64,000 bases of DNA from Microbacterium sp. 67-17 (GTDB taxonomy: Bacteria; Actinomycetota; Actinomycetes; Actinomycetales; Microbacteriaceae). Positions 27,680 to 35,493 of the stretch are shown piece by piece. A model generated the notes under the pieces. The model worked only from the letters and a program-made list of their open reading frames with translations. It was not told the origin of the DNA and searched no databases. The position numbers and the translations under genes were made by a program. Positions within the stretch are counted from its first letter, which is position 1. Every line of letters starts with the position of its first letter. The stretch spans positions 124,001 through 188,000 of the forward strand of contig NZ_MKTR01000002.1 in assembly GCF_001898325.1 (NCBI RefSeq). The letters run 5' to 3'.

Positions 27680-28558
27680 TCAGAAGACGATGGTGTGGTT
27701 TCCGTGACGGATGACGCGATCCTGCGCGTGCCAGAGCACGGCGCGCGAGAGCACGGCGCGTTCGACGTCTGCGCCGCGTCGCTCCAGGTCGGCGGCGGTT
27801 TGCGCGTGCGTGACCCGCACGATGTCTTGCTCGATGATCGGTCCCTCGTCGAGGTCGGTCGTCACGTAGTGCGACGTCGCCCCGATGAGCTTCACTCCCC
27901 GGGCTTTGGCCTGGCGGTACGGCTGTGCACCGATGAAGGCTGGGAGGAACGAGTGGTGGATGTTGATCACGGGGACGCCCACGCGCTCGAGGAACTCGCC
28001 GCTGAGGATCTGCATGTAGCGCGCCAGGACGACGAAGTCGGCATCCGCGTCCGCCAGCACCTCGAGGATGCGCGCTTCGCTGGCGCTCTTGTCGGGTCCG
28101 GCGACCGAGGGCACGTGCAGGAACGGGATGCCGAACCCCTCGACATCAGCCGCGGCATCCGTGTGGTTCGAGATGACAACGGGGATCTCCACCGGCAGCT
28201 CACCCCGGCGGTGCCGCCACAGCAGGTCGAGCAGGCAGTGGTCCTGCTTCGAGGCGAGGATCGCCATCCGCTTCGGGACCGACTGATCGGTGATCGACCA
28301 GCGAAGATCGAACCCGGCGCCGAGAGTCTCGTCGAGGTCCGCTTCGATCGCGGGCAGTGCCTCGCGCAGGCCGGGCCGGTGGAAGACGACGCGCTGGAAG
28401 TAGGCGCCGCCGGCAGGGTTGTCGGAGTACTGATCGAACTGCACGATGTTCGCGCCCTGCCGCGTGATCAGAGCCGAGACCGCCGCAACGATGCCGGGGG
28501 AGTCCGTGCCGTGGACGATGAGGCACGCGTGATCGAGGGGAAGCTGGGCTGCGGGCAT
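27680..28558 (-). CDS. purU: Formyltetrahydrofolate deformylase (copy 2)
   Basis: A 292-residue paralogue of the 300-1172 gene, with the same ACT domain and [10 protein letters not shown] / LDEGP catalytic stretches and long identical runs toward the C-terminus ([20 protein letters not shown]). ATG 28558 (MPAAQLPLDHACLIV) was chosen over the longer frame, whose extra residues come from a palindromic repeat. It stands alone rather than in the O-demethylation operon, so it may be the housekeeping copy. A run of twelve G (on this strand) lies 23-34 nt upstream of the start, and no clear ribosome site is visible. Confidence 0.92.
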   Translation of the reverse strand: MPAAQLPLDHACLIVHGTDSPGIVAAVSALITRQGANIVQFDQYSDNPAGGAYFQRVVFHRPGLREALPAIEADLDETLGAGFDLRWSITDQSVPKRMAILASKQDHCLLDLLWRHRRGELPVEIPVVISNHTDAAADVEGFGIPFLHVPSVAGPDKSASEARILEVLADADADFVVLARYMQILSGEFLERVGVPVINIHHSFLPAFIGAQPYRQAKARGVKLIGATSHYVTTDLDEGPIIEQDIVRVTHAQTAADLERRGADVERAVLSRAVLWHAQDRVIRHGNHTIVF

Positions 28559-28580
28559 GGATCGATTCTGCCGTGTTGGT

Positions 28581-28592
28581 CCCCCCCCCCCC
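28581..28592. repeat. Homopolymer tract C12/G12 upstream of purU copy 2
   Basis: Twelve consecutive C on the plus strand, in the leader or promoter region of the minus-strand purU. Such tracts slip during replication; length should vary between clones or be misread by sequencing. Confidence 0.9.
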
Positions 28593-28597
28593 ACGTC

Positions 28598-28657
28598 GTT
28601 CGGTCGCGCCGTGCTGTGGGTGCGGGCTGCCACACCCACAGCACGGCGCGACCGAAC
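28598..28657. repeat. Palindromic REP-like element, copy A
   Basis: Arms 28598-28622 and 28633-28657 form a perfect 25 bp stem with a 10 nt loop. The core TCGGTCGCGCCGTGCTG and its complement recur in four other intergenic copies. It sits between purU copy 2 and the POT transporter gene and might also stop POT transcription. Confidence 0.85.
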
Positions 28658-28685
28658 TGCTCAGCAGCCGCCGATCGTGCTGGAC

Positions 28686-30152
28686 TCAGCGCACGCCCTT
28701 CATCAGCTTCAGGACGGGCTTCACGGCCAGCAGCAGCGCGACGCCCAAGACGATCGCGGCGATCCCGAGGCTCGAGAAGTACGGCACCTCGTTGCGTGGG
28801 TCGTAGAACTGCGCGAGCCAGCCCGCGATCGCGGTCCCCAGCGCGACCGACAGGAAGAAGAGGGCCACCATCTGCGTGCGGAAGGCACTGGGAGCGAGTT
28901 TGGTCGTGATCGACAACCCGATCGGCGAGAGCAGGAGCTCGGCGACGGTGAACACGAACAGGATGCCGACGATCGCGAGGAGCGGCGTCGTGTTCTCGCC
29001 GCCTCCCGCCCAGGGCAGGAACAGCAGGAACGCGGCGCCCATGATGATGGCCGCGAGCCCGAACTTCACGGGCGTCGACGGTTGGCGGGTGCCGAGCTTG
29101 GTCCACAGAGCTGCGAAAACCCCCGAGAGGATGATGATGAAGATCGGGTTGATCGACTGCACCCACGGCACCGGCATCTCCCACCCGAACAGGTCGCGGT
29201 TCAGGCGCTTGTCGGAATAGACCGTCATGACCGTGAACTGCTGCTGGTAGAGCGACCAGAACCCGACGCTCACGATGAACAACGGGATGAAGGCGACCAC
29301 CCGTGAACGTTCGAGCGCTGTCACCTTGCGCGAGCTCAGGATCACGACGAAGTACGCGATCGTCGCCGCGAGGGAGACGAGGATGACGATATCGGCAAGG
29401 TTGTCTGCTCGGATGACCCGCGCGAACATCAGGATCGCGACGACGATGACTGCGCCCACAGCAACGCCGATCATGAGGGCGTAGCGATTGCGGGGCAGCG
29501 GGTTGTGCACGACGGATGCCTCTGCCGGGATCCGTTTGCGACCGAGGGTGTACTGGACGAGACCGATCGCCATCCCCACAGCCGCGAGGCCGAAGCCCCA
29601 GTGGAAACCGGCAGTGGACTGGAGCAGGCCCGTCAGGAGCGGGCCGAGGAAGGCGCCGAGGTTGATGCCGAGGTAGAAGAGCGAGAAGCCGGCATCCCGG
29701 CGCGGGTCGTCCTCCGTGTAGAGCGTGCCCACGACGGAGGTCGCGTTGGCCTTGAGGCCTCCCGATCCGACGGCGACCAGCACCAGTCCGACGCCCACGC
29801 CGAGCAGTCCCGGCAGCAGCGCAAGGGCGATGTGGCCAAGCATGATGACCACGGCGCTGTAGAACAGCACGCGCTCCGAGCCGAGTATCCGGTCGGCGAT
29901 CCACGCGCCGAGGATCGTCGAGAGATAGACGGCGCCGCCGTACGCGCCGACGATCCCGGTCGCGATCCCCTCGTCGATCCCGAGTCCACCCTGCGCGGCC
30001 GAGTAGTAGAGGTAGATCAGCAGGATGCCCTGCATGCCGTAGAAGCTGAAGCGCTCCCACATCTCGACACCGAAGATCGTGGCGAGGGCCCGGGGCTGGC
30101 CGAAGAAGCGGGTGTCGGTGGGCGTCGTGGCCTCGGGCGTCGGTGCCGTCAT
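28686..30152 (-). CDS. POT-family proton-coupled oligopeptide transporter
   Basis: A 488-residue, about 14-segment membrane protein of the DtpT/PTR2 family. The proton-coupling motif EMWERFSFYG is at 30-39 in the first helix; the second family signature covers FSLFYLGINLGAFLGPLL. It imports di- and tripeptides with protons. It is transcribed alone and bracketed by REP-like elements on both sides, so it may be separately controlled. Confidence 0.92.
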   Translation of the reverse strand: MTAPTPEATTPTDTRFFGQPRALATIFGVEMWERFSFYGMQGILLIYLYYSAAQGGLGIDEGIATGIVGAYGGAVYLSTILGAWIADRILGSERVLFYSAVVIMLGHIALALLPGLLGVGVGLVLVAVGSGGLKANATSVVGTLYTEDDPRRDAGFSLFYLGINLGAFLGPLLTGLLQSTAGFHWGFGLAAVGMAIGLVQYTLGRKRIPAEASVVHNPLPRNRYALMIGVAVGAVIVVAILMFARVIRADNLADIVILVSLAATIAYFVVILSSRKVTALERSRVVAFIPLFIVSVGFWSLYQQQFTVMTVYSDKRLNRDLFGWEMPVPWVQSINPIFIIILSGVFAALWTKLGTRQPSTPVKFGLAAIIMGAAFLLFLPWAGGGENTTPLLAIVGILFVFTVAELLLSPIGLSITTKLAPSAFRTQMVALFFLSVALGTAIAGWLAQFYDPRNEVPYFSSLGIAAIVLGVALLLAVKPVLKLMKGVR

Positions 30153-30186
30153 GGGCCTCAGGCTAGCGCCTGCTCCCGGTACAGGT

Positions 30187-30251
30187 CAGTTCGGTCGCGT
30201 CGTGCTGCGGGTGCGCGCAGCCTTCGCCCGCAAAACGGCGCGACTGAACTG
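30187..30251. repeat. Palindromic REP-like element, copy B1
   Basis: Left arm CAGTTCGGTCGCGTCGTGCT pairs, with a few G-U or mismatched positions, with the right arm ending GCGCGACTGAACTG. It lies upstream of the POT gene and is followed 10 nt later by copy B2 in the same orientation. Confidence 0.8.
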
Positions 30252-30261
30252 AGAGCTCTTC

Positions 30262-30323
30262 GTTTCGGTCGCGTCGTGCTGCGGGTGCGCGCAACCGTCG
30301 CCCTCATGACGGCGCGACCGAAC
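30262..30323. repeat. Palindromic REP-like element, copy B2
   Basis: Left half shares TCGGTCGCGTCGTGCTGCGG and the following bases with copy B1; right arm is ACGGCGCGACCGAAC. It ends 4 nt before the stop codon of the condensation-fold gene. Confidence 0.8.
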
Positions 30324-30326
30324 CGA

Positions 30327-31634
30327 TCACGCGCCGATCGTCTCGCGCAGCCCGGAGTGGACGGCATCCAGCCACGCCCCGACGTTGCGCCGCGCCTCGG
30401 GCGTGTCGGGGTAGCGGCACCGCAGGTGCAGGCCGTCCTCGTTTGCGATGAACCAGATCATGACGCCGTCGGTGCGGACGACCGCAGAGACGTACTGGAT
30501 GTCGCGGAGCCTGCCCGGCGCGATCGGGAGCCGCCCGGTGTCGAGCCACGAGACCGCGAACATCCCGGGGGTTGCCGGCATGCCGCCGTACGGACCGAGA
30601 ATCGGGCCGAGTGGATGCGAGCCGAGGCCGATCGCTTCCTTCACGGCGTGGGCGCACGCCTGCGGCGAAGGATCGGATGACTCGATCACCGCGTTCGTGA
30701 TGAACCAGCCGACCGAATCGTGCCACTGCGGGTCGTGCCGGCTATGGACCGGGAACACAGCTCGCAGCGGTTGGTCGCCCATCGCCAGGCTCACGCGTGT
30801 CATGACGGACACCGCGATGGCGATCGCTCTGACCCCCGCGGCTGCAGCGCGTTCACAGAAGGCCTCGAACTCGGCGCCGTCGAACACGTCGCGCACATCG
30901 ACGATCTCGGATCGCGCAGCGGCGACATCGCCCAGGGTCAGGGGGAACAGCGGCATCTGACCGCCCTCGGCGTCGAGGATCTCGGCCCAGCGCGTCGTGA
31001 TGCCTCCCGGTGCCGGCGGTCGAGCTGCAAGCTCCGCGGAGTGGTCGGCGAATGCTCGCGCTGCCGGCAGCGTCGCACCCGGTGCGCGGTCCTCCCGCTC
31101 GTCGTCGACGACCTCGGCGAGGTCCCGGGCGAGCACGAGCAGAGACCACATGTCGACGTGAGCGTGGTCGGAGGCGATCACGATCGTCGGGTCGGCCCCG
31201 CCGCCGGGTTCGATCAGGCACAGCCGATGGGATGGGGTGGCAAAGGGGCGGCATCCGTCGTCGAGCACCTCGCGCAGCACCTCGCGCGTCAGCCGCTCGG
31301 GAGGCGCCGGATGCGTCACCCATCGCCCGACGCCCAGTCGCGCCGGTCGCACCTGCACAGCTCCGTCCTCGTCGCGGTCGAACACGGTGCTCAGGGTGCC
31401 GTGCCGGTCGACGACAGCGGCCCACGCGTCAGCGATCTCGTCGGGCGCCGCCGGTGTGCGCAGGCGAAACGAGATTGCCATCCACGATCCGGGTCGATCA
31501 CCCTCGCCAACGTGCCGACCCTGGTCGAACGACAGGGTCAACGGCTCCGCGTCCGGCAGGGCCTCGGCGGGAAATACGAGGCTGCGGACTCGGCCTGGGG
31601 GCAGCGTCATTCGGGCGACGTTCGTCAAGCGCAT
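30327..31634 (-). CDS. Stand-alone condensation-domain-like acyltransferase
   Basis: A 435-residue protein with the CoA-dependent acyltransferase fold of condensation, CAT and wax-synthase enzymes. The active-site motif reads SDHAHVDMWSL (a variant of HHxxxDG, with the catalytic second His and Asp present) near residue 165. Later conserved-looking stretches are RAVFPVHSRHDPQWHDSVGWF and FAVSWLDTGRLP. No carrier-protein or adenylation gene lies nearby. It may acylate a small hydroxyl or amine. Start ATG 31634 is preferred; the longer frame adds basic non-protein-like residues. Function unknown. Confidence 0.65.
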   Translation of the reverse strand: MRLTNVARMTLPPGRVRSLVFPAEALPDAEPLTLSFDQGRHVGEGDRPGSWMAISFRLRTPAAPDEIADAWAAVVDRHGTLSTVFDRDEDGAVQVRPARLGVGRWVTHPAPPERLTREVLREVLDDGCRPFATPSHRLCLIEPGGGADPTIVIASDHAHVDMWSLLVLARDLAEVVDDEREDRAPGATLPAARAFADHSAELAARPPAPGGITTRWAEILDAEGGQMPLFPLTLGDVAAARSEIVDVRDVFDGAEFEAFCERAAAAGVRAIAIAVSVMTRVSLAMGDQPLRAVFPVHSRHDPQWHDSVGWFITNAVIESSDPSPQACAHAVKEAIGLGSHPLGPILGPYGGMPATPGMFAVSWLDTGRLPIAPGRLRDIQYVSAVVRTDGVMIWFIANEDGLHLRCRYPDTPEARRNVGAWLDAVHSGLRETIGA

Positions 31635-31687
31635 CGCGCGTAGTCTAGGCGGCAACCGTTTCGCACAGAGGACGCCCGGGAGGGCAC

Positions 31688-32521
31688 GTGAGCACGCTGC
31701 GGATTCGAGGCGCCACACTCGACTTCGATGTGACCGGTGATGACGGTCCGCTGGTCGTCCAGCTGCACGGGCTGATGTCCAGCCGCAGTCGCGACAGCCA
31801 CCTCGGACTCGACCTCGGCCGGGCGCTTCGGGGTCACCGCATCCTTCGGCTCGACGCGCGCGGTCACGGCGGCTCGACGGGTACCGATGACCCCATCGAC
31901 TACCGGTGGGACAACCTCGCCGACGACCTTCTGGCTGTGCTCGATGCCGTCGCTCCCGGTGAAGCGGTCCACGGTGTGGGCCCGTCGATGGGAACGGGCA
32001 CGATGCTTCATGCCGCGCTCAAGGATCCGGTGCGCTTCGCCAGCTTGACCCTCATGGTTCCTCCCACCGCGTGGGGCACACGCCGGGCTCAGGCCGAGGT
32101 GTACCGCACGAACGCTGATCTCATCGAGCGGCATGGTGTCGAGGCCTTCGTGAAGCTCGGCTCCACCACGCCCGTTCCGCCGGCCCTCGCGGATGCCCCC
32201 GAGTCGCTCCCCGCAGTCGATGAGTCGCTCCTGCCGACGGTGCTCCGGGGAGCCGCGACAGCTGACCTGCCGCCGAAAGACGAGCTCACCCGCATCGACG
32301 TGCCGACGCTGATCCTGGCGTGGACCGGAGACCCGACCCATCCGCTTCGCACGGCGAGCCGCCTCAACGAGCTCATGCCGAACAGCCGCCTCATCGTGGC
32401 CCGCACGCCCTACGGGGTCATGGCCTGGCCGGGACTGTTCGCAGAACACGTCATCACGGCGGGTGTCGAACTCACCCCGACCGGCTCGATCCCCGTTGTG
32501 CCCACATCGAGGGCCTCGTGA
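31688..32521 (+). CDS. Alpha/beta-hydrolase-fold protein
   Basis: A 277-residue alpha/beta hydrolase. The nucleophile elbow is GVGPSMGTG (Ser about 101) and the acid position is ILAWTGDPTHP. At the place where the catalytic histidine normally follows the last strand, the sequence is LIVARTPYGVMAWPG, with no His until FAEH some residues later. It may be catalytically altered or use that later His. It overlaps the GNAT gene by 4 nt (GTGA), implying joint function. GTG start, divergent from the condensation-like gene. Confidence 0.75.
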   Translation: MSTLRIRGATLDFDVTGDDGPLVVQLHGLMSSRSRDSHLGLDLGRALRGHRILRLDARGHGGSTGTDDPIDYRWDNLADDLLAVLDAVAPGEAVHGVGPSMGTGTMLHAALKDPVRFASLTLMVPPTAWGTRRAQAEVYRTNADLIERHGVEAFVKLGSTTPVPPALADAPESLPAVDESLLPTVLRGAATADLPPKDELTRIDVPTLILAWTGDPTHPLRTASRLNELMPNSRLIVARTPYGVMAWPGLFAEHVITAGVELTPTGSIPVVPTSRAS

Positions 32522-33228
32522 GCGACGCCGCATCGCCCCAGCTCAGCATCCGCGAGCTCGACACGGTCGCCCAGGTGTTCGAGGCGTCGGCCGTGCTTTC
32601 GCAGGTGTGGGGAGGGGATCGCACGGGAATGCCGCCGAACCTGTTGCGTGCCCTCGCTCACTCGGGCAACTACGCTGTGGGGCTCTTCGAGGGCGAGCAC
32701 ATGGTGGGGGCATCCGTGGCCTTCTTCGCCGAACCCGATGCCCGGTCGATGCACTCGCACATCACCGGCGTGCTGCCGAGTGCGCAGGGGCAGGGGTTCG
32801 GTCGGATGCTCAAGCAGCACCAGCGGGAGTGGGGGTTGCGTCGCGGCATCGGGCATGTCACCTGGACCTTCGATCCGCTTGTGTCGCGCAACGCCCATTT
32901 CAATCTCGCCGTCCTGGGCGCCCGTGTGACGGAGTACCTCGTGGACCACTACGGCGCAATGGATGACGGGGTGAACCGCGGCGACGAGTCGGATCGGCTG
33001 ATGGTGTCGTGGGCTCTGGCGGCGCCGCCGGTTCCTACGCCGCCGGATGCCGAGGTTCGGGCATCCGTGGCCATTCCCCGCGACATCGAGTCGCTGCGGC
33101 GGCGCGAACCCGACGCTGCAGCCGTCGAGCGGCGACGCGTGCGCGACGCACTGATGACGCACCTCGCCGCGGGACGACGCATCGGCGGCTTCGACGAGCG
33201 CCGTGGGTACCTCATCGTCGACGCCTAA
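32518..33228 (+). CDS. GNAT-superfamily acyltransferase (COG3375-like)
   Basis: A 236-residue protein matching the predicted-GNAT group COG3375. The acyl-CoA-binding stretch is ITGVLPSAQGQGFGRMLKQH, followed by HVTWTFDPLVSRNAHFNLAVLGA, which is characteristic of the group. In some Gram-positive bacteria such proteins are N-succinyltransferases of D-amino acids encoded beside N-succinylamino acid racemase. Here an NSAR/OSBS-type gene is the next gene, 207 nt downstream. GTG start overlaps the hydrolase stop. Confidence 0.8.
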   Translation: MSDAASPQLSIRELDTVAQVFEASAVLSQVWGGDRTGMPPNLLRALAHSGNYAVGLFEGEHMVGASVAFFAEPDARSMHSHITGVLPSAQGQGFGRMLKQHQREWGLRRGIGHVTWTFDPLVSRNAHFNLAVLGARVTEYLVDHYGAMDDGVNRGDESDRLMVSWALAAPPVPTPPDAEVRASVAIPRDIESLRRREPDAAAVERRRVRDALMTHLAAGRRIGGFDERRGYLIVDA

Positions 33229-33231
33229 GGT

Positions 33232-33255
33232 CCGCCGCCGCCGCCGCCGCCGCCG
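33232..33255. repeat. (CCG)8 microsatellite
   Basis: Eight perfect CCG units begin just after the GNAT stop codon, in front of the REP-like pair C1/C2. Confidence 0.85.
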
Positions 33256-33268
33256 CGCCGCCGCGTCG

Positions 33269-33329
33269 GCTCGGTCGCGCCTTGTTGCGGGTCGCGGACA
33301 GGGGTGCCCGCACGACGGCGCGACTGAGC
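33269..33329. repeat. Palindromic REP-like element, copy C1
   Basis: Begins GCTCGGTCGCGCCTTGTTGC and ends ACGGCGCGACTGAGC; terminal arms pair over about 12 bp. Same orientation as copy C2, 13 nt away. Confidence 0.75.
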
Positions 33330-33342
33330 GTGATGCCCTGAA

Positions 33343-33403
33343 TTTCGGTCGCGCCTTGTAGCGGGTCGCCCCAGGGATGAGCCGCACAGGGGCGCGACTG
33401 AGC
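33343..33403. repeat. Palindromic REP-like element, copy C2
   Basis: Begins TTTCGGTCGCGCCTTGTAGC and ends GGGGCGCGACTGAGC. It lies 33 nt before the enolase-superfamily gene and may affect its promoter. Confidence 0.75.
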
Positions 33404-33435
33404 AGGCGCAGCGGGTCCAGGGATAGCCTGGCCGC

Positions 33436-34569
33436 ATGCCCATCGCACAGCCCGCCCCGAAGGTCGCGCTCGAGGGGATCGAGCTGCGTGTGCTGCACCT
33501 GCCGCTCGTGTCGCCGTTCACGACATCCTTCGGCACCGAGGCGGTACGCGAGGTCATCGTCGTGCGTGCGCTCACCTCGGACGCAGACGGCTGGGGTGAG
33601 ATCGTCACGCAGGAGTCGCCGCTGTACTCGAGTGAGTACACGCAAGGGGCGTGGGACGTCGCGCTGCGCTTCCTGATTCCCGCGCTGTTGGATCGGCACA
33701 CTCTCGCCCCCGAAGAGGTCGCCTCCGTCTTGGAGCCCTTCGTCGGGCATCGGATGTCCAAAGCGGGGCTCAAGCTCGCGATCCTCGACGCGTCACTTCG
33801 GTCGGCAGGCATCCCCCTCGGAGCGCACTTGGGAGCCGTACGCGATCGGGTGCCCTCGGGCGTGAGCGTCGGCATCCAGCGAGATCCTTCCGCTCTGGTC
33901 GATGCCGTCCGCGGATACCTCGACGAGGGCTACGTGCGTATCAAGATCAAGATCAAGCCGGGTCGTGACATCGCCGACACAGCGGCGGTTCGGGATGCCT
34001 TCGGTGATATCCCGCTGCAGGTCGACGCGAACTCCGCCTACACCCTCGCCGACGCCGACACCCTCGCCGAACTCGACAGGTTCGGTCTGCTGCTGATAGA
34101 GCAGCCCCTGCAGGAGGACGACCTCGTCGATCATGCGAGCCTCGCCCAGCGCCTGCGAACCCCCGTGTGTCTGGACGAATCGATCGTGTCGTCGAAGGCC
34201 GCTGCCGACGCGCTCACCCTCGGCTCGGCATCCGTCATCAACATCAAGGCGGGGCGCGTGGGCGGCTACCTCGAGGCCGTCCGCATCCACGACCTGTGCC
34301 GAGCGGCCGGGATTCCGGTCTGGTGCGGCGGGATGCTCGAGACGGGGATCGGTCGCGCCGCCAACGCCGCACTTGCCGCCCTCCCTGGATTCACGCTGCC
34401 TGGCGACGTCTCGGCATCCTCCCGGTTCTACGACCGCGACATCGTCACCGAGCCCGCTGTGCTCGAGGACGGGCATGTCCGGGTGCCCACCGGAGCCGGG
34501 CTGGGCGTCGAGATCGACCCTGTCGCGCTGGAGGACATGACTGTGGCCCGCGAGGTACTCCGCCGGTGA
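33436..34569 (+). CDS. menC: o-succinylbenzoate synthase / N-succinylamino acid racemase (enolase superfamily)
   Basis: A 377-residue muconate-lactonising-subgroup enolase. Catalytic residues are all visible: Lys170 and Lys172 of the KxK motif (RIKIKIKPG), metal ligands Asp197 (VDANSAY), Glu222 (IEQPL) and Asp247 (LDES), and Lys271 (NIKAGRVGG). Proteins of this NSAR/OSBS branch make o-succinylbenzoate for menaquinone, racemise N-succinyl amino acids, or do both. The GNAT neighbour argues for the racemase role; no other men gene is in the window. It overlaps the following lipoprotein gene by 4 nt. Confidence 0.83.
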   Translation: MPIAQPAPKVALEGIELRVLHLPLVSPFTTSFGTEAVREVIVVRALTSDADGWGEIVTQESPLYSSEYTQGAWDVALRFLIPALLDRHTLAPEEVASVLEPFVGHRMSKAGLKLAILDASLRSAGIPLGAHLGAVRDRVPSGVSVGIQRDPSALVDAVRGYLDEGYVRIKIKIKPGRDIADTAAVRDAFGDIPLQVDANSAYTLADADTLAELDRFGLLLIEQPLQEDDLVDHASLAQRLRTPVCLDESIVSSKAAADALTLGSASVINIKAGRVGGYLEAVRIHDLCRAAGIPVWCGGMLETGIGRAANAALAALPGFTLPGDVSASSRFYDRDIVTEPAVLEDGHVRVPTGAGLGVEIDPVALEDMTVAREVLRR

Positions 34570-35453
34570 CCGGCCCGGCCGCCAGCATGGGGCACCGGCA
34601 TCTCGTCGGCGCCGTGATGCTGGGTGCCGCACTGGTCTCGGGGTTGGCCGCGTGTGCGTCGGCATCCCCCACCGAGGATCTTCCCGAAGGGGTGAGCGTG
34701 CGGCTCGTGCAGCAGCGGTCGGATGTCGCGCTGCATCAGGCCCAGGTCGAGATCACCAACGGGGCTGAGGCGATGCTGAGCGTCGAGGCCCTTTCTGTCA
34801 TTGACTCGCGTTTTGAGGCGGATGCCGGCCGTGTGCTCCAGCGGACCAGCGTTATCGCCCCCGGCAGCACTGTCGGCATTCGTATCCAGCTCCCAGGTCC
34901 AGCCTGCGATGAGCCCGACGACGGGGCGTCGACGGTGGAGTTCTCGTGGCGCATCGACGATCGCGCGGGAGTCGCGCGGGCAGACCTTCCCGACGCACTC
35001 GATTTCCTGCCGGCAATGCACGCGCGCGAATGCGTCGCCGAGGCGCTCGCAGACGCCGCGACGGTCTCGTTCACACACTTCGCGGCCGGCGCGGGCGGAG
35101 GTGTCGGCATCATCACCCTCGCGGCTCTTCCGACCGGAGCCGGCGGTGCCACGATCGACGCGCTACGGCCGACCAACCTCCTCGGTTTCGGTGATGCGGG
35201 CACAGCACCGGATGCTGCACTGCCGCTGCAGATTCAGCTCGCTACCGGCGACGCCGCCCCGCGCGAGATCGCCATCGTGCTCGAACCGTTCCGCTGCGAC
35301 GCCCATGCGGTGCAGGAAGACAAGCGCGGCACGATCTTCACGGTGGACGTGACAGTCGGGGGTGAGGCCGGCCAGATCGAACTGGCGGCATCGCCCGACA
35401 TGCGCGCCGAGATTCTGGGCGCCGTCGCCGAGTACTGCGGGTTCGGGTCCTAG
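34566..35453 (+). CDS. Putative secreted lipoprotein of unknown function
   Basis: A 295-residue protein whose start contains a hydrophobic signal and lipobox (LGAALVSGLAAC), so it is probably anchored on the outer face of the membrane. GTG 34566 overlaps the previous stop (GTGA); ATG 34587 is the alternative start. The rest has no domain I recognise; it is beta-rich looking with several VEIT/VEFSW stretches and four cysteines after the lipobox. Translational coupling with the racemase gene may be only operon packing. Confidence 0.7.
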   Translation: MTGPAASMGHRHLVGAVMLGAALVSGLAACASASPTEDLPEGVSVRLVQQRSDVALHQAQVEITNGAEAMLSVEALSVIDSRFEADAGRVLQRTSVIAPGSTVGIRIQLPGPACDEPDDGASTVEFSWRIDDRAGVARADLPDALDFLPAMHARECVAEALADAATVSFTHFAAGAGGGVGIITLAALPTGAGGATIDALRPTNLLGFGDAGTAPDAALPLQIQLATGDAAPREIAIVLEPFRCDAHAVQEDKRGTIFTVDVTVGGEAGQIELAASPDMRAEILGAVAEYCGFGS

Positions 35454-35493
35454 ACTCCGCGCGATGTCACCGCGTGGCTCTAGCGTTGGGCTC

